From Desulfatitalea alkaliphila (GTDB lineage: Bacteria > Desulfobacterota > Desulfobacteria > Desulfobacterales > Desulfosarcinaceae): DNA of 63,701 nt. Location: contig NZ_JALJRB010000028.1 of assembly GCF_022968795.1 (NCBI RefSeq), positions 1 to 63,701 on the forward strand. The letters run 5' to 3'. Shown in pieces: positions 24,862 through 33,997 of the stretch; positions within the stretch are counted from its first letter, which is position 1, and each line of letters begins with the position of its first letter. The notes under the pieces were generated by a model. It did not search any database, was not told where the DNA came from, and worked only from the letters and a program-made list of their open reading frames with translations. Position numbers and translations under genes: made by a program.

Positions 24862-26063
24862 CAGGACGCTCCTCCTGTTTGCATGCCTTCGGCCAGACCC
24901 GCCAGTAGTGAACCTTTGATGATGACCCCCACCAGTCGACCATCGTCATCCACCACCGCCAGGGGATAGTTGATGCCCGCCAGGATAGGGAACAACTCTA
25001 TGGCCGGTGTGTCCCGCGTGACGGTTTGCATGCCGGTGATCAGGATGCTTTCCAAGGTTTTGGCGTCGGTTTTGATGATCTTGGCCACGTCGTCGGCGGT
25101 GACCATGCCGATCAGCTTGCCGTCCCGACGAACGAAGATGCTGGAAATACCGGCTTTTTGCATTTTGCGCAGGGCCGCGTGGGGGCCGTCGGATTTGAAG
25201 TAGGCGATGGCCGACGGTTTGACCATGACCGATTCGGCGGTCATGATTTTGGTCATGTCCACTTCCTCCACGAACCGGGCCACGTAGTCGTTGGCCGGGT
25301 TGGTGAGGATCTCTTCGGCCGTTCCCACCTGCACCGTACGCCCGTCTTTCATCAGCACGATACGGTCGCCGAGCTTGATGGCTTCGTCCAGGTCGTGGCT
25401 GATGAAGACGATGGTCTTCTGTACCCTCTCCTGCAGGTCCAGCAACTCATCCTGCATGTCGCGGCGGATCAAGGGGTCCAAGGCGCTGAAGGCTTCGTCC
25501 ATCAACATGATGTCGGCATCCAGGGCCAGGGCGCGGGCCAAGCCGACGCGCTGTTGCATGCCGCCGCTGAGCTGGGACGGATAGTTGCTTTCCCACCCCT
25601 TGAGGCCCACCTGGGTCAGCGCCTGCATGGCCTTGTCCCGCATGGTGTTCGGATCCACCCTTTGGATCTCAAGGCCGTAGGCCACGTTTTGCAAGACGGT
25701 GCGATGGGGAAACAGGGCGAAATTTTGAAACACCATGCCGAAATGCTTTTGGCGGAAGTGGAGCAGTTCGTCCATGGTGAGCTGGGTGACATCTACGCCA
25801 TCGACGATGACCTTGCCGGCGGTGGGCTCGATCAGGCGGTTGATGCAGCGCACCAGGGTGGATTTGCCGCTGCCCGAGAGGCCCATGACCACCAGGATTT
25901 CGCCCTCCTCGACGGTGAACGAAACCCCGGCCACGCCCACCGCGTGCCCGGTTTCTTCCAGGATTTGTTCGTTGGTGTGGCCCTTGTCGATCAAATCCAG
26001 GATTTTTTCCGGATGTGAGCCGAATATCTTGTAAACATTATCGACAACAATTTTTTCGCTCAT
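24861..26063 (-). CDS. opuAA: glycine betaine ABC transporter ATP-binding protein with CBS domains
   Basis: 400 aa. ABC domain with Walker A GLSGSGKST, the ProV-type Q-loop GMVFQNFALFPHRTV, signature LSGGMQQRVGLARALA and Walker B IMLMDEAFSALDPL. It is followed by a C-terminal tandem CBS module (about 275-395) that in OpuA senses ionic strength or c-di-AMP. The extended N-terminus before the ABC core is typical of ProV/OpuAA. First gene of the transporter operon, 72 bp after the MarR gene on the same strand. Confidence 0.94.
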   Translation of the reverse strand: MSEKIVVDNVYKIFGSHPEKILDLIDKGHTNEQILEETGHAVGVAGVSFTVEEGEILVVMGLSGSGKSTLVRCINRLIEPTAGKVIVDGVDVTQLTMDELLHFRQKHFGMVFQNFALFPHRTVLQNVAYGLEIQRVDPNTMRDKAMQALTQVGLKGWESNYPSQLSGGMQQRVGLARALALDADIMLMDEAFSALDPLIRRDMQDELLDLQERVQKTIVFISHDLDEAIKLGDRIVLMKDGRTVQVGTAEEILTNPANDYVARFVEEVDMTKIMTAESVMVKPSAIAYFKSDGPHAALRKMQKAGISSIFVRRDGKLIGMVTADDVAKIIKTDAKTLESILITGMQTVTRDTPAIELFPILAGINYPLAVVDDDGRLVGVIIKGSLLAGLAEGMQTGGAS

Positions 26064-26135
26064 CGCAATTTTAAACCCTTCGTGCTTTAGGTGGCGGGAA
26101 ACGACGTCGCTGTCACAAGCGTGGAACGGACGGTG

Positions 26136-26672
26136 CTATGGCTCTTTTTCGGGTGCAGGCAGCAGGTCGGACAGATCGCTCCATTCACCGGCGCCGACGA
26201 TGGGCCAGGCGTCGATGTCCTGGGCCTCCATCATGTGGACGATCTGGTCGAGCACCCGGTTGATCATGGCCTGATCCTGCCGGGGCAGAGCGAACAGCCG
26301 CTCGGCAAACCGCTCTTGCAACGGCCAGGGCATGGTTTCGGCCATTCGGCGCCCTTCAGGTGTGAGAGACAGTAAAACCTTGCGGCGGTCCGTCTGGCCG
26401 CGTTGACGGGTGACCAGGGCGCGGTTTTCCAACCGATCAATGATCCCGGTGAGGGTGGCCTGGCTCAGGGAGACGAAGCGCGCCAAGTCCCCCGGCGAAC
26501 AGTCGCCGTTGCGATAGAGCTGACGCAGGCACACCAGCTGCGGCACCGTCAGGTTGAAGCGGGCGCTCAACTCTCTGCTGTGCAAATCGATGGCGCGGAT
26601 GATGCGCCGCAGAGACTTGAGGATGTTTTCCGCGTAACCGTTCGCTATGGGTTGGTTGGTTTCGCCTGCCAT
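26136..26672 (-). CDS. MarR-family transcriptional regulator, probable regulator of compatible-solute uptake
   Basis: 178 aa. Winged helix: LTVPQLVCLRQL, the recognition segment SLSQATLTGIIDRLE, and the wing GQTDRRKVLLSLTPEGRRM. I chose the ATG at 26672 (GGAG five bases ahead) over one six codons upstream. It precedes the betaine transporter on the same strand, the layout of EctR/CosR-type MarR regulators of osmolyte genes. Two similar operator palindromes lie in its own promoter, so autoregulation is likely. The effector is unknown. Confidence 0.85.
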   Translation of the reverse strand: MAGETNQPIANGYAENILKSLRRIIRAIDLHSRELSARFNLTVPQLVCLRQLYRNGDCSPGDLARFVSLSQATLTGIIDRLENRALVTRQRGQTDRRKVLLSLTPEGRRMAETMPWPLQERFAERLFALPRQDQAMINRVLDQIVHMMEAQDIDAWPIVGAGEWSDLSDLLPAPEKEP

Positions 26673-26743
26673 GTTTCTCCATTGCGCCACCTTCGAAATC
26701 CGTCTGACTGTTGCGGTTTTTGCGATCGGCGCTGCCCAAAATT

Positions 26744-26787
26744 ATTTGTACACTAAAGATTAGAACACATAACATTTGTGCACAAAT
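26744..26787 (-). promoter_or_regulatory. two phased MarR-type operators in the regulator promoter
   Basis: ATTTGTGCACAAAT (26774-26787) is a perfect 14-bp palindrome; ATTTGTACACTAAA (26744-26757) is a close second copy. Their centres are 30 bp apart, close to three helical turns. Reading the minus strand, TTGACC with a 17-nt spacer containing the perfect palindrome precedes a weak -10 (TATGTG), so a bound repressor would block RNA polymerase. Confidence 0.7.
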
Positions 26788-26843
26788 CGGTCAAGTCAAG
26801 GGTTGATGATGGCAGGGCGGGATTCGCGGTTACCCGTTGGGCA

Positions 26844-29120
26844 CTATGGATTTTCCTTGTAGCCGCACTCCCGGTTGACGCAGGTGAGATAGGTCCCTTC
26901 CCGTTTGCTGGTCTTTTCCACCAGGTAGGCGGCACCGCAGACGGGACATTGTTTGGCCACCGGTTTGTCCCAGGTGGCGAAGGTGCAGTCGGGATAGCGG
27001 TTGCAGCCGTAGAACACCTTGCCGCGTTTGGACCGCTTTTCCACGATTTCGCCTTGGCAACCCGGTTCGGGGCATCGGACACCGATGGTTTTACCGTTGC
27101 CATTACCATTGACCGATTCGGTGTGGTTGCATTGGGGAAAGCCGGTGCAGGCGATGAACTCGCCGTATTTGCCCCGTTTGAGCACCATGGGTTTGCCGCA
27201 TTTGGGACAGGTTTTGTCCGTGACGGCCTCTTGGCTGGGTTCCACCGGTTGGATTTGCCCCCGCTCGTCGCGCACGTAATCCCGCGAATAGGTGCAATCG
27301 GGATATCCGCTGCAGGCCAGGAAGTGGCCGTTTTTGCCGATTTTGACGTGCAGCTTGTTTTTTTGGCATTGGGGGCAGGTCAGTTCGGTGGCAATACCGA
27401 CCCCTTTGACGCTGAGCATGTCGGTTTCGGCGGCCGTCAACCGCTGCTGAAAGGGACCGTAAAAGCGATTGAGGATGTTCAGCGCATCCATTTCGGCGGT
27501 TTCCACTCGGTCCAGGAGGTCTTCCATATTGGCGGTGAATTCCACGTCGAAAATTTCGGGAAAGTTGGCCACCAAGAGATCATTGACGATGAAGCCCAAC
27601 TCGCTAGGGTGGAAATAGCCCTTGATCAGCTCCACATATCCTTTGTCGCGTATGGTCGAAAGAATGGCGGCGTAGGTGCTGGGACGTCCGATGCCGTTTT
27701 CTTCCAGCTCCTTGACCAAGGAGGCTTCGGAAAAGCGTGGCGGCGGTTGTGTGAAGTGCTGCTTGGGCATGATGTCGTGCAATTTCAGGCGGTCCCCTTC
27801 GGCCAGGAGAGGCAGGGGCTGCTCCTTGCGGCTGCTTTCGGCCTCCTCGTCCACGGTCTGGTAGACCCGCATGAACCCGGGGAATTTAAGGGTGGACCCG
27901 GTGACGGTCAGCGTATAGGGGCCGGCTTGAATGGAGACGGTGTTCTGGTCGATGAGGGCCGGTTGCATCTGGGAGGCGACGAAGCGGCGCCAGATCAATT
28001 GATAGAGCGCCAACTGGTCCTTGCTCAGATAGGCGGCCACCTTTTCAGGGGTGTTGAACACCGCCGTGGGGCGGATGGCCTCATGGGCATCCTGTACCTT
28101 TTTGCGGTTTTGAAAGAAGCGGGGTTTGTCCAGGGCGTAATCGTCGCCGTGGGTTTGGCGCACCCAATCCAAGGCCTCGTGGGCCGCTTCGGCGGCAATG
28201 CGGGTGGAATCGGTGCGCATGTAGGTGATCAACCCCACCGGCTCGCCAGGCCCCAGGTCCACTCCCTCGTAAAGTTGCTGGGCGATGAGCATGGTCTTCT
28301 TGGCGGAGAAGCGCAGTTTGCGAATGGCCTCCTGCTGGAGCTTGCTGGTGATGAAGGGGGGTTGGGGGTTTTTGCGGACGGTCTTTTTGACCACCGCCGC
28401 CACCTGGAAGGGGGCGCCGCGCAGCTCCTCGACGATGGCCGAGGCGGCGGCTTCGTCGCCGATGGTGAGCTTTTTACCGTCCTTTTTGACCAGCTTGGCG
28501 TCGAAGGGCGGCGGCGTGCCACCTTCCAGACGGGTCGTGATGGACCAGTACTCTTCGGGTTCGAACCGTTGAATGGCCCGTTCCCGTTCGCAGATGATGC
28601 GCACCGCCACCGATTGCACCCGCCCGGCGCTCAAACTGCCCTTGACCTTTTTCCAGAGCAGGGGCGACACTTGATACCCCACCAGGCGATCGAGGATGCG
28701 CCGCGTCTGCTGGGCTTCATATTTGTTTCGGTTGAGGGGCTCGGGATGGGCCATGGCTTTTTCAATGGCGCTGTGGGTCAGCTCATGGAACAGCACCCGG
28801 TGGAAACGGCGTTCCTTCTTTTTAAGCACCTCGGCGGCATGCCAGGCGATGGCTTCTCCTTCCCGGTCCGGGTCGGGGGCCAGGTAGATGTCCTGTGCGT
28901 CGCCCGCCGCCGAGCGCAGGGCGTTGATCACCTTCTGCTTGCCCGGTATGTTGCGGTACAACGGCTTGAAATCGTGGTCGATGTCGATCCCCAATTCCTT
29001 GGGCGGCAGATCCTTGATGTGGCCCACCGTCGCCGCGACATTGTACTCTTTGCCCAGGTATTTTTGGATGGTGCGAATTTTGGTCGGGGATTCCACAATA
29101 ACCAGCGGTTTGTCAGACAC
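26844..29120 (-). CDS. topA: DNA topoisomerase I (type IA)
   Basis: 758 aa. N-terminal Toprim domain (VIVESPTKIRTIQKYLG at the start, with DPDREGEAIAWH), the catalytic tyrosine in GLITYMRTDSTR, then at least three C-terminal CxxC zinc ribbons (CPQC..CSGYPDC, CPKC..CTGFPQC, CPEPGC..CNRYPDC) and a last CPVC..CVNREC ribbon. It relaxes negative supercoils. The frame is open for 96 more codons, but the GTG at 29120 (VSDKPLVIVESP) with GAGGT ahead gives the normal N-terminus. It is downstream of dprA on the same strand, a common pairing. Confidence 0.95.
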   Translation of the reverse strand: MSDKPLVIVESPTKIRTIQKYLGKEYNVAATVGHIKDLPPKELGIDIDHDFKPLYRNIPGKQKVINALRSAAGDAQDIYLAPDPDREGEAIAWHAAEVLKKKERRFHRVLFHELTHSAIEKAMAHPEPLNRNKYEAQQTRRILDRLVGYQVSPLLWKKVKGSLSAGRVQSVAVRIICERERAIQRFEPEEYWSITTRLEGGTPPPFDAKLVKKDGKKLTIGDEAAASAIVEELRGAPFQVAAVVKKTVRKNPQPPFITSKLQQEAIRKLRFSAKKTMLIAQQLYEGVDLGPGEPVGLITYMRTDSTRIAAEAAHEALDWVRQTHGDDYALDKPRFFQNRKKVQDAHEAIRPTAVFNTPEKVAAYLSKDQLALYQLIWRRFVASQMQPALIDQNTVSIQAGPYTLTVTGSTLKFPGFMRVYQTVDEEAESSRKEQPLPLLAEGDRLKLHDIMPKQHFTQPPPRFSEASLVKELEENGIGRPSTYAAILSTIRDKGYVELIKGYFHPSELGFIVNDLLVANFPEIFDVEFTANMEDLLDRVETAEMDALNILNRFYGPFQQRLTAAETDMLSVKGVGIATELTCPQCQKNKLHVKIGKNGHFLACSGYPDCTYSRDYVRDERGQIQPVEPSQEAVTDKTCPKCGKPMVLKRGKYGEFIACTGFPQCNHTESVNGNGNGKTIGVRCPEPGCQGEIVEKRSKRGKVFYGCNRYPDCTFATWDKPVAKQCPVCGAAYLVEKTSKREGTYLTCVNRECGYKENP

Positions 29121-29185
29121 GATGTACCTCTGTGGTGTTGATGGTTTGTTGGATCGTTTCGGCGTTGTTGCGTATGTGCATACCC

Positions 29186-30292
29186 TTAATCGATGAAGTC
29201 GGCGTGGCGCAAGAAACGTTTGCCGGGCTCCTGCACGATGACCCCCTTGATCTCCAGCCGCGAGAGGGTATCGGTCAGAACCGCGGTGGATTGATCCATC
29301 TGCAGCGCCAACGCGTCGATATGCACCGGATCCGTGCCGATGATGGCCAACAGTGCTTGTTCCGCCGCCGAAAGGGGCGGCAGGGGACGTGCCCGGACGG
29401 CTTCGCACGAATCAGGAACCACCAGCTGGGCGGCGATTTCTTCAAAGATGTCTTGTGCGCTTTCCACCAGTTTGGCGCCCTGTTTGATCAGGTCGTGGGT
29501 GCCGCGGGCGTTGGCCGTGTGAATGTTGCCCGGCACGGCGAACACCTCCCGGTTTTGTTCGGCCGCCAAGCGGGCGGTGATCAGGGAGCCACTTTTGCGC
29601 GCCGCTTCCACCACCACGGTGCCGAGGCTCATACCACTGATGATGCGATTGCGCATGGGAAAATGGCGCGCTTCCGGCCCGGCGTCAAGGGGCAATTCGC
29701 TGACCACGCATCCCTTTTCGGCGATTTCATGGAACAGCTTGAGGTTTTGCGGCGGATAGACGTGGTTAAGACCCGAACCGAGCACCGCGATGGTCCGGCC
29801 GCCGCCGTCCAGGGCGCCGCGATGGGCCATGGTATCAATGCCGCGGGCCATGCCGCTGACAATGGTGGCACCATGCCGGACCAGATCCGTGCAGAGCCGG
29901 TGTGTGGCGGTGCGACCATAGGCCGAGGCGTTGCGGGAGCCGACCACGGCGACGGGGCACGGTTCGGCGCTCAGACGGCCGTTGACGTACAGGAGCGGCG
30001 GCGGATCGGGAATCTGAAGCAGCAGGGATGGGTACGAGGGATCGTGCAGGGTGATCAGGTCGTAGCCTTTCCGTTGGACCGCTGCCAGTTCGCGGTGCAC
30101 CCCGTCGGGGGTGGGGTGGCGGTGAATGCGCCGGGCCAGTTCGGGTTTTACGCCCGCCACCTGTGACAGCGCAGCCACGGAGGCGGCCAAAACCTTTGCC
30201 GGCGTTTCAAAGGTCGCGATCAAGCGATTGAATAAAAGGTTACCGACACCGGCGACGCTTTTAAGGGTCAGCCAGGGGATCAGGTGTTCCAT
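29186..30292 (-). CDS. dprA: DNA processing protein DprA
   Basis: 368 aa. An N-terminal SAM-like region is followed by the Rossmann-like DprA core: VGSRNASAYGR, GMARGIDTMAHRGAL, PLDAGPEARHFPMRNRIISG and VVVEAARKSGSLITARLA. A C-terminal winged-helix DML1-like domain completes it. It loads RecA onto single-stranded DNA taken up in transformation; widely conserved even in bacteria not known to be competent. secF ends 15 bp before its start. Confidence 0.95.
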   Translation of the reverse strand: MEHLIPWLTLKSVAGVGNLLFNRLIATFETPAKVLAASVAALSQVAGVKPELARRIHRHPTPDGVHRELAAVQRKGYDLITLHDPSYPSLLLQIPDPPPLLYVNGRLSAEPCPVAVVGSRNASAYGRTATHRLCTDLVRHGATIVSGMARGIDTMAHRGALDGGGRTIAVLGSGLNHVYPPQNLKLFHEIAEKGCVVSELPLDAGPEARHFPMRNRIISGMSLGTVVVEAARKSGSLITARLAAEQNREVFAVPGNIHTANARGTHDLIKQGAKLVESAQDIFEEIAAQLVVPDSCEAVRARPLPPLSAAEQALLAIIGTDPVHIDALALQMDQSTAVLTDTLSRLEIKGVIVQEPGKRFLRHADFID

Positions 30293-30307
30293 GGTGCTGT
30301 CTTAGCA

Positions 30308-31339
30308 TCATCCACGTCGTTGCCAAGCCAACAAGATGGGGCTGGCAACAAAGATCGATGAATAGGTGCCGACGCAAATGCCCACCAGCAGGGCGAAGGC
30401 GAAATCGTGGATGATGCCGCCGCCCAGGAAAAACAACGAGAGCACCACCACCAAAGTGGTTCCCGAGGTGAGCAAGGTGCGGTTGAGGGTTTCGTTGATG
30501 CTGCGATTGACGATTTCGTTCAAGGGCCGCTTGTGCAGTTTGCGCAGGTTCTCGCGGATGCGGTCGAACACGATGATGGTGTCGTTGAGCGAATAGCCGA
30601 TGATGGTCAACAGGGCGGCGACGATGGGCAGGGTGAACTCCTTGCCGAAAATGGAAAAGACCCCCGCGGTGATGACCACGTCATGCAGCAGCGCCACGAT
30701 GGCGCCCATGGCATATTTGAGTTTGAGGACCCAGAACAGCACCAGGCTGAGCACCACGGCGGCGGCCATCAGCATGGGGATGTCCATGTGGATCAGGCGC
30801 AACAGGTAGATCATCAAGGCCAGGGCAACGGCGATGCCGGCGCTGAGGAGCCATTTGAGCTCGAAACGGCCGGAAATGTAGACCGTAATGAACAGCAGGG
30901 CGAAAAACATGGCCAGCAGCGCTTTTTCGCGCATGTCGCGCCCCACCTGGGGGCCGACCATTTCGAAGGATTCGAGGGTGGCGCCTACCTGGGTGTGGGT
31001 TTCCAGGCCGTCTTCCAGATCCCGGGCCAGATTTTCACTTTCCGATGCGTCGGCGGCGACAACGATGCGATAGTAGTCCATCGCCCCCCGGTCGTCATAC
31101 TCCTGCACGGCGGCATTGAGGCCCATGGTGTCCAGTGCCCTGTTGATCTGCTCGGTGGTCACCGGCCCGTCGAACTGCACCAGCGCTTCGGCGCCACCGG
31201 CGAAATCGATGCCGTACTTGGGGCCGCCATGCAAGACAAGGGAGAGGATGCTGGCCAGTATGACGACCAGTGATATGATATAGGCGATTTTCCGCCGTCC
31301 GACAAAGTTGATGTTGACGTCCGGTTTGACGATCTGCAT
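30308..31339 (-). CDS. secF: protein translocase subunit SecF
   Basis: 343 aa, six TM helices with a periplasmic loop after TM1. Family motifs: YGIDFAGGAEALVQF (the SecF FxGG region), IIGYSLNDTIIVFDRIREN, and NRTLLTSGTTLVVVLSLFFLGG. It is an RND-type accessory of SecYEG driven by proton motive force. It lies after secD with a 112-nt gap that contains two hairpins. Confidence 0.95.
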   Translation of the reverse strand: MQIVKPDVNINFVGRRKIAYIISLVVILASILSLVLHGGPKYGIDFAGGAEALVQFDGPVTTEQINRALDTMGLNAAVQEYDDRGAMDYYRIVVAADASESENLARDLEDGLETHTQVGATLESFEMVGPQVGRDMREKALLAMFFALLFITVYISGRFELKWLLSAGIAVALALMIYLLRLIHMDIPMLMAAAVVLSLVLFWVLKLKYAMGAIVALLHDVVITAGVFSIFGKEFTLPIVAALLTIIGYSLNDTIIVFDRIRENLRKLHKRPLNEIVNRSINETLNRTLLTSGTTLVVVLSLFFLGGGIIHDFAFALLVGICVGTYSSIFVASPILLAWQRRG

Positions 31340-31414
31340 GGTCGGTTTCCCTCGATTTACCGGTAAACTGAATCAAGGCCCCGTCGGGGCCGAATGCGAC
31401 TATCGCAACCAAAT

Positions 31415-31447
31415 GCGCCGAGGGCGTTTGATTAGCGCCCTCGGCGC
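31415..31447 (-). other. intercistronic hairpin between secD and secF
   Basis: GCGCCGAGGGCG (31415-31426) and its perfect complement (31436-31447) make a 12-bp stem with a 9-nt loop. A second small hairpin, GGCCCCGTCGGGGCC, lies at 31377-31391. No T-run follows on the minus strand, so this is more likely an mRNA-stability or attenuation element than a full terminator. Confidence 0.55.
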
Positions 31448-31451
31448 GTTG

Positions 31452-33035
31452 TCAGATGCTCAGTGCCTTGACTTTTCGCTTGGACAGAATGACATCGAAA
31501 ATCGTCCGCGACAGGATCAGGGCGGTGAACAGACTGGCCACCACACCCAAGCTCAAAGTGACGGCAAAGCCTTTGACCGGCCCACTGCCGAACTGAAACA
31601 GCACCAGGGCGGCGATCAGGGTGGTCACATTGGCATCCAGAATGGTCAGGGTGGCGCGGTCGAACCCGGCATCCACCGCCGCCCGCGCGGTTTTGCCCAG
31701 GCGCAGCTCTTCGCGGATACGTTCGTAAATCAAAACGTTGGCATCCACCGCCATGCCGATGGTGAGGATGATGCCGGCGATGCCCGGAAGGGTCAGGGTG
31801 GCGCTGAAGGCTGCCAACCCGCCTGCGATCAGGAGAATGTTCATGAGCAGCGCGGTGTCGGCGATCAAGCCTGCCTTGCGGTAATAGATGACCATCAGCA
31901 AAATGACCAGTACCCCGCCGATCAGCATGGACATCAGTCCCTTTTCGATGGAGTCCCGTCCCAGGGAGGGGCCCACCGTTTTTTCATAAAGGATGGTGAC
32001 CGGTGTGGGGAACGCTTCCCGCAGTACCAGGGCCAGGCTGCGGGCGCTTTCGTCGGTGAAATTGCCGGTGATCATTCCCTCGCCGACGATTTTGGATTGG
32101 ATGGTGGGGGCCGAATAGACCTCCCCGTCCAATACAATGGCCAGCCGCTGATGGATGTGCTCTTCGGTGATGCGGGCGAAGATGCGCGACCCTTGGGGGT
32201 TGAAGCGGATCGAGACATAGGGTTGGCCCGTGGATGGATCGAATCGCACCCGCGCCTCGCTCAGGTACTCGCCGGTCAGCAGGGTGGTGCTGCGCAGCAG
32301 GATGGGCCGACCCGCCATGTCGGGGTCGTCCTTGCGGAAATAGCGGATTTCCGAGCCAGCCGGCACGTTGCCGCGCAATGCTTCGCCGATATCGTTCACC
32401 TCGTCCACCAGCTTGAATTCCAGGTTGCCGGTACGGCCGATCTCCTGGCGTGCCCGTTCGGCATCGATCACCCCGGGCAGCTGCACCACGATGCGGTCCG
32501 TGCCCTGGGGACGGATGTCCGGTTCCCGCGCGCCGTACTCATCCACCCGGTTGCGCACCTTCATCAGCGCTTTTTCGAAGGCCAGCCGCTGGACCCGCTC
32601 CACCTCTTCGGGCTTGAGGGTCATCAGAAGGGTGGGCGTGCCGTCCACGGTGCGTTCGCTGAAATTGTAGTCGCCGAATTCGTTGGCGATCAATCCTCGC
32701 GAAGCGGCAACCTTTTCCGGCTCCGTCAAGGTCAACGCGATCGTGTCGCCGGCCTGTTTGCGCAGGGTGCCGATGCGAATCCGGTTCTGGCGAACGAAGG
32801 CCCGCAGCTCCTCGACGGTCCGGTCGATCATGTTTTCCACGGCCTTTTCGGTTTCCACCTGCAACACCAGGTGCATGCCGCCCTGCAGATCAAGCCCCAG
32901 GTTGATCTGTTTGTAAGGCCATATGGTCGGCTCTTCTTTTCCCTCGAGCGCCATTTGCAAGGTGGGCAACACGTAAACGAAGGCGGCCAAAAGAACCACA
33001 ATGACGGCGATGGGGCGCCAGGAAATCGTTTTCAA
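31452..33035 (-). CDS. secD: protein translocase subunit SecD
   Basis: 527 aa. TM1 near the N-terminus, then LGLDLQGGMHLVLQVE (SecD signature), a large periplasmic P1 domain, and five C-terminal TM helices with GIILTIGMAVDANVLIYERIREE. It partners SecF and YajC in protein export. The order yajC-secD-secF is the standard operon. Confidence 0.96.
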   Translation of the reverse strand: MKTISWRPIAVIVVLLAAFVYVLPTLQMALEGKEEPTIWPYKQINLGLDLQGGMHLVLQVETEKAVENMIDRTVEELRAFVRQNRIRIGTLRKQAGDTIALTLTEPEKVAASRGLIANEFGDYNFSERTVDGTPTLLMTLKPEEVERVQRLAFEKALMKVRNRVDEYGAREPDIRPQGTDRIVVQLPGVIDAERARQEIGRTGNLEFKLVDEVNDIGEALRGNVPAGSEIRYFRKDDPDMAGRPILLRSTTLLTGEYLSEARVRFDPSTGQPYVSIRFNPQGSRIFARITEEHIHQRLAIVLDGEVYSAPTIQSKIVGEGMITGNFTDESARSLALVLREAFPTPVTILYEKTVGPSLGRDSIEKGLMSMLIGGVLVILLMVIYYRKAGLIADTALLMNILLIAGGLAAFSATLTLPGIAGIILTIGMAVDANVLIYERIREELRLGKTARAAVDAGFDRATLTILDANVTTLIAALVLFQFGSGPVKGFAVTLSLGVVASLFTALILSRTIFDVILSKRKVKALSI

Positions 33036-33070
33036 AGCTTTTTCCTCTACATTCGGTTGATCCCGAAGCC

Positions 33071-33115
33071 GGTGGCGACCGCTGTCCGCCGGACAATGGC
33101 GTGGCGGTCGCCACC
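33071..33115 (-). other. intercistronic hairpin between yajC and secD
   Basis: GGTGGCGACCGC (33071-33082) pairs perfectly with GCGGTCGCCACC (33104-33115). A nested TGTCC/GGACA stem lies in the loop. There is no U-tract, so an RNA-processing or stability role is likelier than termination. Confidence 0.5.
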
Positions 33116-33149
33116 TGGTGCGATGTCGGGAATGAAGCCTGCGGGGTGG

Positions 33150-33497
33150 TTATTTCTTGTCCGGTTCAGCCGCCGGTTTGGCGGCCGGCTGGGCCAGACC
33201 CGCCACCATGGCCCGGCTGATTTTAACCCGGACCTTGTCGGCGATTTCAACGGTCAGGGTGGTTTCCGTCAGTCCGGTCACCCGTCCATACAATCCGCCG
33301 GAGGTGATGACCATGTCCCCCTTTTTGAGATTGCTGATCATCTCGCGGTGCTCTTTTTGTTTTTTTTGCTGCGGACGGATCAGCAGAAACCACATGATGA
33401 CCAGCATCAAGATGATGGGCATCAACGGCGTCGCCAGAAAACCGCCGCCACCTTCCGCCGCAGCGCCGCCTTGACCCATTGCATAAGCAATATTCAT
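33150..33497 (-). CDS. yajC: preprotein translocase subunit YajC
   Basis: 115 aa. A single TM helix (PLMPIILMLVIMWFLLI), then the diagnostic RPQQKKQKEH and a small beta-domain with KKGDMVITSGGLYGRV. It belongs to the SecDF-YajC holo-translocon. First gene of the sec operon. The C-terminus has an Ala/Pro/Lys-rich tail. The upstream 500 bp carries the palindromic repeat region and no other gene. Confidence 0.95.
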   Translation of the reverse strand: MNIAYAMGQGGAAAEGGGGFLATPLMPIILMLVIMWFLLIRPQQKKQKEHREMISNLKKGDMVITSGGLYGRVTGLTETTLTVEIADKVRVKISRAMVAGLAQPAAKPAAEPDKK

Positions 33498-33635
33498 ACT
33501 GTCGGACCTCCCTTTCGTAGCTGTAGTGCAGCCCGGTTAAACCTGGCCGAGCATATGGATGTCGGCGCTGATATACTTGAAATGGGCGCCCAGGTCAAAC
33601 CCTTCTTGGAAAGGGACGGTGAAAATTGAATTGGG

Positions 33636-33679
33636 TTATAGGGCCCTGGCGGGCCAGTTATAGGGCCCTGGCGGGCCAG
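33636..33679. repeat. two tandem 22-bp units outside the palindromic repeat
   Basis: A 22-bp unit beginning TTATAGGGCCC and ending GGCGGGCCAG is repeated exactly at 33636-33657 and 33658-33679. The second copy runs directly into the heptad arm of the large inverted repeat. Its GC part resembles the GCCCGCC hairpins on the other side (33954-33995). Confidence 0.85.
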
Positions 33680-33954
33680 TTTAAAGTTTTAAGTTTTAAG
33701 TTTTAAGTTGAAGGAATTCTATCGGTTAGAGATGGTTGGGGTTGGTGGCCAGCAGTGTAGGGGTGAGTCTGTGGGTTTGTCCGGTGGGTAAATCGGGTTT
33801 GTTGGTCAAGGCGATGGGTGTACGGTTGAGCCGCATTTGTGAAACACTTCCTGGCCTACATCCACCGGCAACACCCCCGACTCCTACACACATATACACA
33901 TCTAAATGACAGAATTCCTTCAACTTTAAACTTAAAACTTAAAACTTAAAACTG
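33677..33954. repeat. long inverted repeat with TTTTAAG heptad arms
   Basis: The arms, 33677-33720 and 33911-33954, are about 44 bp each and nearly exact reverse complements; each holds three to four TTTTAAG heptads followed by TTGAAGGAATTCT. The 190-bp centre is also partly self-complementary (GTGTAGGGGT and CCGGTGGGT on one side match the other side in reverse). GCCCGCC-ATG-GGCGGGC and CCCGCC-AAA-GGCGGG hairpins follow. The region between yajC and rng (33498-33997) holds no supported gene. A MITE-like or REP-type element. Confidence 0.8.
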
Positions 33955-33997
33955 CCCGCCATGGGCGGGCGCCCAAACTGCCCGCCAAAGGCGGGTC

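Noticed and set aside
33677-33954. Possible CRISPR array
   Set aside because: The 7-nt repeats are contiguous, not separated by unique spacers, and the arms are inverted. No cas gene is in the window.
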